A DNA stretch of 53,068 nucleotides, from contig CALUJC010000023.1 in NCBI GenBank assembly GCA_944320865.1, positions 1 to 53,068 on the forward strand, given 5' to 3'. The position numbers were made by a program, and so were the translations under genes. Source of the DNA: an uncultured Bacteroides sp. (lineage in GTDB: Bacteria; Bacteroidota; Bacteroidia; Bacteroidales; Bacteroidaceae). Below, piece after piece: positions 51,657 to 53,068 of this stretch; the stretch's first letter is position 1, and each line of letters opens with the position of its first letter. The notes beneath the pieces were generated by a model. It did no database searches and was not told the DNA's origin. It saw only the letters and a program-made list of their open reading frames with translations.

Positions 51657-52231
51657 TACATCGGCGTGTACACCACAGCCAGTATCTTGGCCGCCTGCCC
51701 CTGGTAACCATGCACATGGTGGGGCACGATGGAGTCATAGTAGATGCTGTCGCCCGCCTCGAGCAGGTAGGTGTTCTTGCCGTAGCACACCTCCATGACG
51801 CCTTCCATCACGAAGATGAACTCTTCGCCCTCGTGTGACGACAACACAAAGTCGATGTCATCCGTGGCATCCACGTCGATGATGAACGGCTCCATGTGGC
51901 GGTCGGACTTCGCCTTGGCCAGCGAATGGTATTCCATGTGCTTGCGGCTCTGTATGGCGTTGTTCGAAAAGCTGATGCTGTCGCCCGCCTCGGCCTTGCG
52001 GCAGATGGCAGGCCCCGTCTCATCCTGGTCGTCGAGGAACGTGCCCAGCCTTACGCCCAGCACGCGGGCAATCTTGATGAGGGGTGCCAGCGAGGGCAGG
52101 TCGATGTTGTCTTCTATGCGTTCTATCTGTTCAAGCGCCAGGCCCGAACGTTGTGCCAGTTCCTCCATGCTGATGGAACGGCTTTCGCGGAGCGATTTTA
52201 TCTTTTCTCCTACAATTTTGCTTGTATCCAT
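51656..52231 (-). CDS. XRE-family regulator with C-terminal cupin
   Basis: A 191-residue protein starting at ATG 52231 (MDTSKIVGEKIKSLRESRSISMEELAQRSGLALEQIERIEDN). The helix-turn-helix fills residues 8-60 and a cupin sensor domain 105-190 (EEFIFVMEGVMEVCYG, LEAGDSIYYDSIVPHHVHGY). An upstream ATG at 52282 is excluded because the -7 box lies at 52279-52286. Regulators of this kind sense small metabolites through the cupin; the adjacent acyl-CoA ligase is the likely target. Confidence 0.9.
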   Translation of the reverse strand: MDTSKIVGEKIKSLRESRSISMEELAQRSGLALEQIERIEDNIDLPSLAPLIKIARVLGVRLGTFLDDQDETGPAICRKAEAGDSISFSNNAIQSRKHMEYHSLAKAKSDRHMEPFIIDVDATDDIDFVLSSHEGEEFIFVMEGVMEVCYGKNTYLLEAGDSIYYDSIVPHHVHGYQGQAAKILAVVYTPM

Positions 52232-52278
52232 ATACGTCGTGTTTTGAGGTATAAAGGTCTTTGTGTTTTTTAGGAGTG

Positions 52279-52286
52279 ACAAATAT
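52279..52286 (-). promoter_or_regulatory. -7 box of the XRE-cupin promoter
   Basis: Minus-strand TATATTTG, 47 bp before the start at 52231; GTTG at 52310-52307 is a possible -33 box (20-bp spacer). Confidence 0.65.
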
Positions 52287-52442
52287 AAGGCAATCTTTGC
52301 CTACTCGCAACAATCAGGCAGAAAAAGTTTGCCGGCAGCCCATCTTTCCGCATCCGCCCCCAGCTTCTGCCGCCCCGGCGCAGGCTGGCACCTAGTCCTG
52401 TCAGCCACTACACCATGTACATATTTATTACCAATCAGAAAC

Positions 52443-52533
52443 GTACCAAATTCGCTCCATGTTCGCTTCTATAGCGCCGACCTCAGAGCGAACCTGGAAC
52501 GAACATGGTACGAACTTGGTACGAACCTGGTAG
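52443..52533 (+). repeat. 11-bp repeat array 4
   Basis: Four perfect-register units GAACCTGGAAC, GAACATGGTAC, GAACTTGGTAC and GAACCTGGTAG start at 52490, 52501, 52512 and 52523. Upstream are two inverted units (52443, 52454) and the core CTATAGCGCCGA at 52469-52480. The best preserved member of this family in the window. Confidence 0.9.
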
Positions 52534-52896
52534 GGAGAATGTCCTATTTCAGGGTGGAATCGGATTATACAGAGTTGGTAATCAGCATATTACAATACAT
52601 AAGCAGAGGATATTTTGAAAGAATCGCATAAATCCGGGCATTGGGCCATCAAGCCTATATTGTAAATACATATTATCATTTTAAAAGGGAGAATAAACAC
52701 AGTAGCCGCTTTTTGCAGGCCTTTGCGGTGCCGGACGGGCAGAATCGGCGGCAAACGGCAAAAGCAGGGGGACAGGCGCTGAAATAGAAGAGGGTTTTGC
52801 CACATGCACTTTGCAAAGATTGTTACTGTTTTATAAAAGAGGGGGGCATTACAGAAAAATTTCTCTAATAGCAACTTACTATCCGAAGAAAAATAG
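52534..52896. other. Gap upstream of pckA, no gene seen
   Basis: AT-rich leader region after the 11-bp array; contains a possible hairpin but no recognised riboswitch, tRNA or open frame with family features. Confidence 0.45.
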
Positions 52897-52904
52897 TACT
52901 TTTG
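52897..52904 (+). promoter_or_regulatory. -7 box of the pckA promoter
   Basis: TACTTTTG, 76 bp before the pckA start; no clear -33 box. Confidence 0.6.
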
Positions 52905-52980
52905 CACGCGGAAAACAAGGGCTTCCTTGAAACAGACAAAAAACATAAACCAAAATACCAATTTTAAAATCTTAAAGAAA

Positions 52981-53068
52981 TGGCAAATTTAGATTTAAGC
53001 AAGTATGGTATCGTAGACGTGAAGGAGATTCTCCACAACCCGTCTTACGAAGTATTGTTCGAAGAAGA
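52981..53068 (+). CDS. pckA: Phosphoenolpyruvate carboxykinase (ATP), N-terminal fragment cut by the window
   Basis: Only 29 residues are visible. The start [11 protein letters not shown] followed by [14 protein letters not shown] is the conserved beginning of Bacteroides PEP carboxykinase, which links PEP and oxaloacetate in the succinate-forming fermentation of these bacteria. The catalytic motifs lie outside the window, so the call rests on the N-terminus alone. Confidence 0.8.

Noticed and set aside
52232-52282. N-terminal extension of the XRE-cupin regulator
   Set aside because: The promoter -7 box overlaps the upstream ATG, so the transcript cannot include it.

Overview
The window looks like a chromosomal segment of a gut Bacteroidaceae species (Bacteroides, Phocaeicola or a close relative). 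The evidence is a SusC/SusD pair, many promoters of the Bacteroidota type (-7 element TAnnTTTG, often with TTTG about 20 bp upstream), an FKBP lipoprotein behind a eukaryote-type GlyRS, DUF4252/ECF operons, HU-related proteins and a PEP carboxykinase starting [11 protein letters not shown]. By eye the coding DNA is GC-richer than B. fragilis. No phage, plasmid backbone, rRNA or CRISPR array was seen; there is one tRNA (Leu, UAG).

Layout. 1-8.2 kb: two collagen-like lipoprotein genes, two HigB/HigA-type toxin-antitoxin pairs, asd, and an HU-related gene. 8.2-15.2 kb: a cell-wall sugar recycling cluster (NamZ/DUF1343, SSS symporter, DUF5009 acyltransferase-like membrane protein, BadF-type amino-sugar kinase, glmS). 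15.3-17.6 kb: glyS and an FKBP lipoprotein, minus strand. 17.7-19.4 kb: a Septu-like defence pair (AAA ATPase plus HNH nuclease) with AT-richer composition. 19.5-28.4 kb: a polysaccharide/glycoside utilisation locus (SusC, SusD, DUF1593, nucleoside-hydrolase-like protein, CE1-like esterase). 28.6-34.4 kb: a sugar catabolic operon (split transketolase, FGGY kinase, fucose-isomerase-like protein, DMT-type permease) with a divergent DeoR regulator. 35.5-38.5 kb: a decaying locus (cupin remnant, MBL-fold protein, doubly frameshifted SnoaL-like gene, HxlR regulator, AraC remnant) and a GNAT gene. 39-42.6 kb: topoisomerase IV subunit A and a DUF3316 protein. 42.7-45.4 kb: an HU-related gene and the third collagen-like lipoprotein. 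45.6-53.1 kb: S41 peptidase, tRNA-Leu, a DUF4252-ECF sigma-anti-sigma-DUF4252 operon, upp, an acyl-CoA ligase, an XRE-cupin regulator and the start of pckA.

The most striking signal is a repeated module. Three paralogous lipoproteins (DUF4988-like N-terminus, three Gly-X-Y blocks, exchangeable C-termini) each carry a poly-C tract inside the signal-peptide codons. At 121-127 (7 C) and 4945-4955 (11 C) the tract puts the start codon out of frame with the body. At 45365-45372 (8 C) the frame is open. This is the layout expected of slipped-strand phase variation: two copies OFF, one ON. Each lipoprotein stop codon is followed at once by a tandem array of 23- or 24-bp units with palindromic cores. 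In two of the three loci an HU-related gene with a shared C-terminal tail and then a heptad-repeat block follow on.

The window also holds other intergenic repeat families: further 23-bp arrays (10981-11118, 28489-28549), four arrays of 11-bp units around a CTATAGCGCCGA-like core (2621-2700, 23511-23585, 38698-38796, 52443-52533), and 7-bp (heptad) arrays that often form long perfect inverted repeats.
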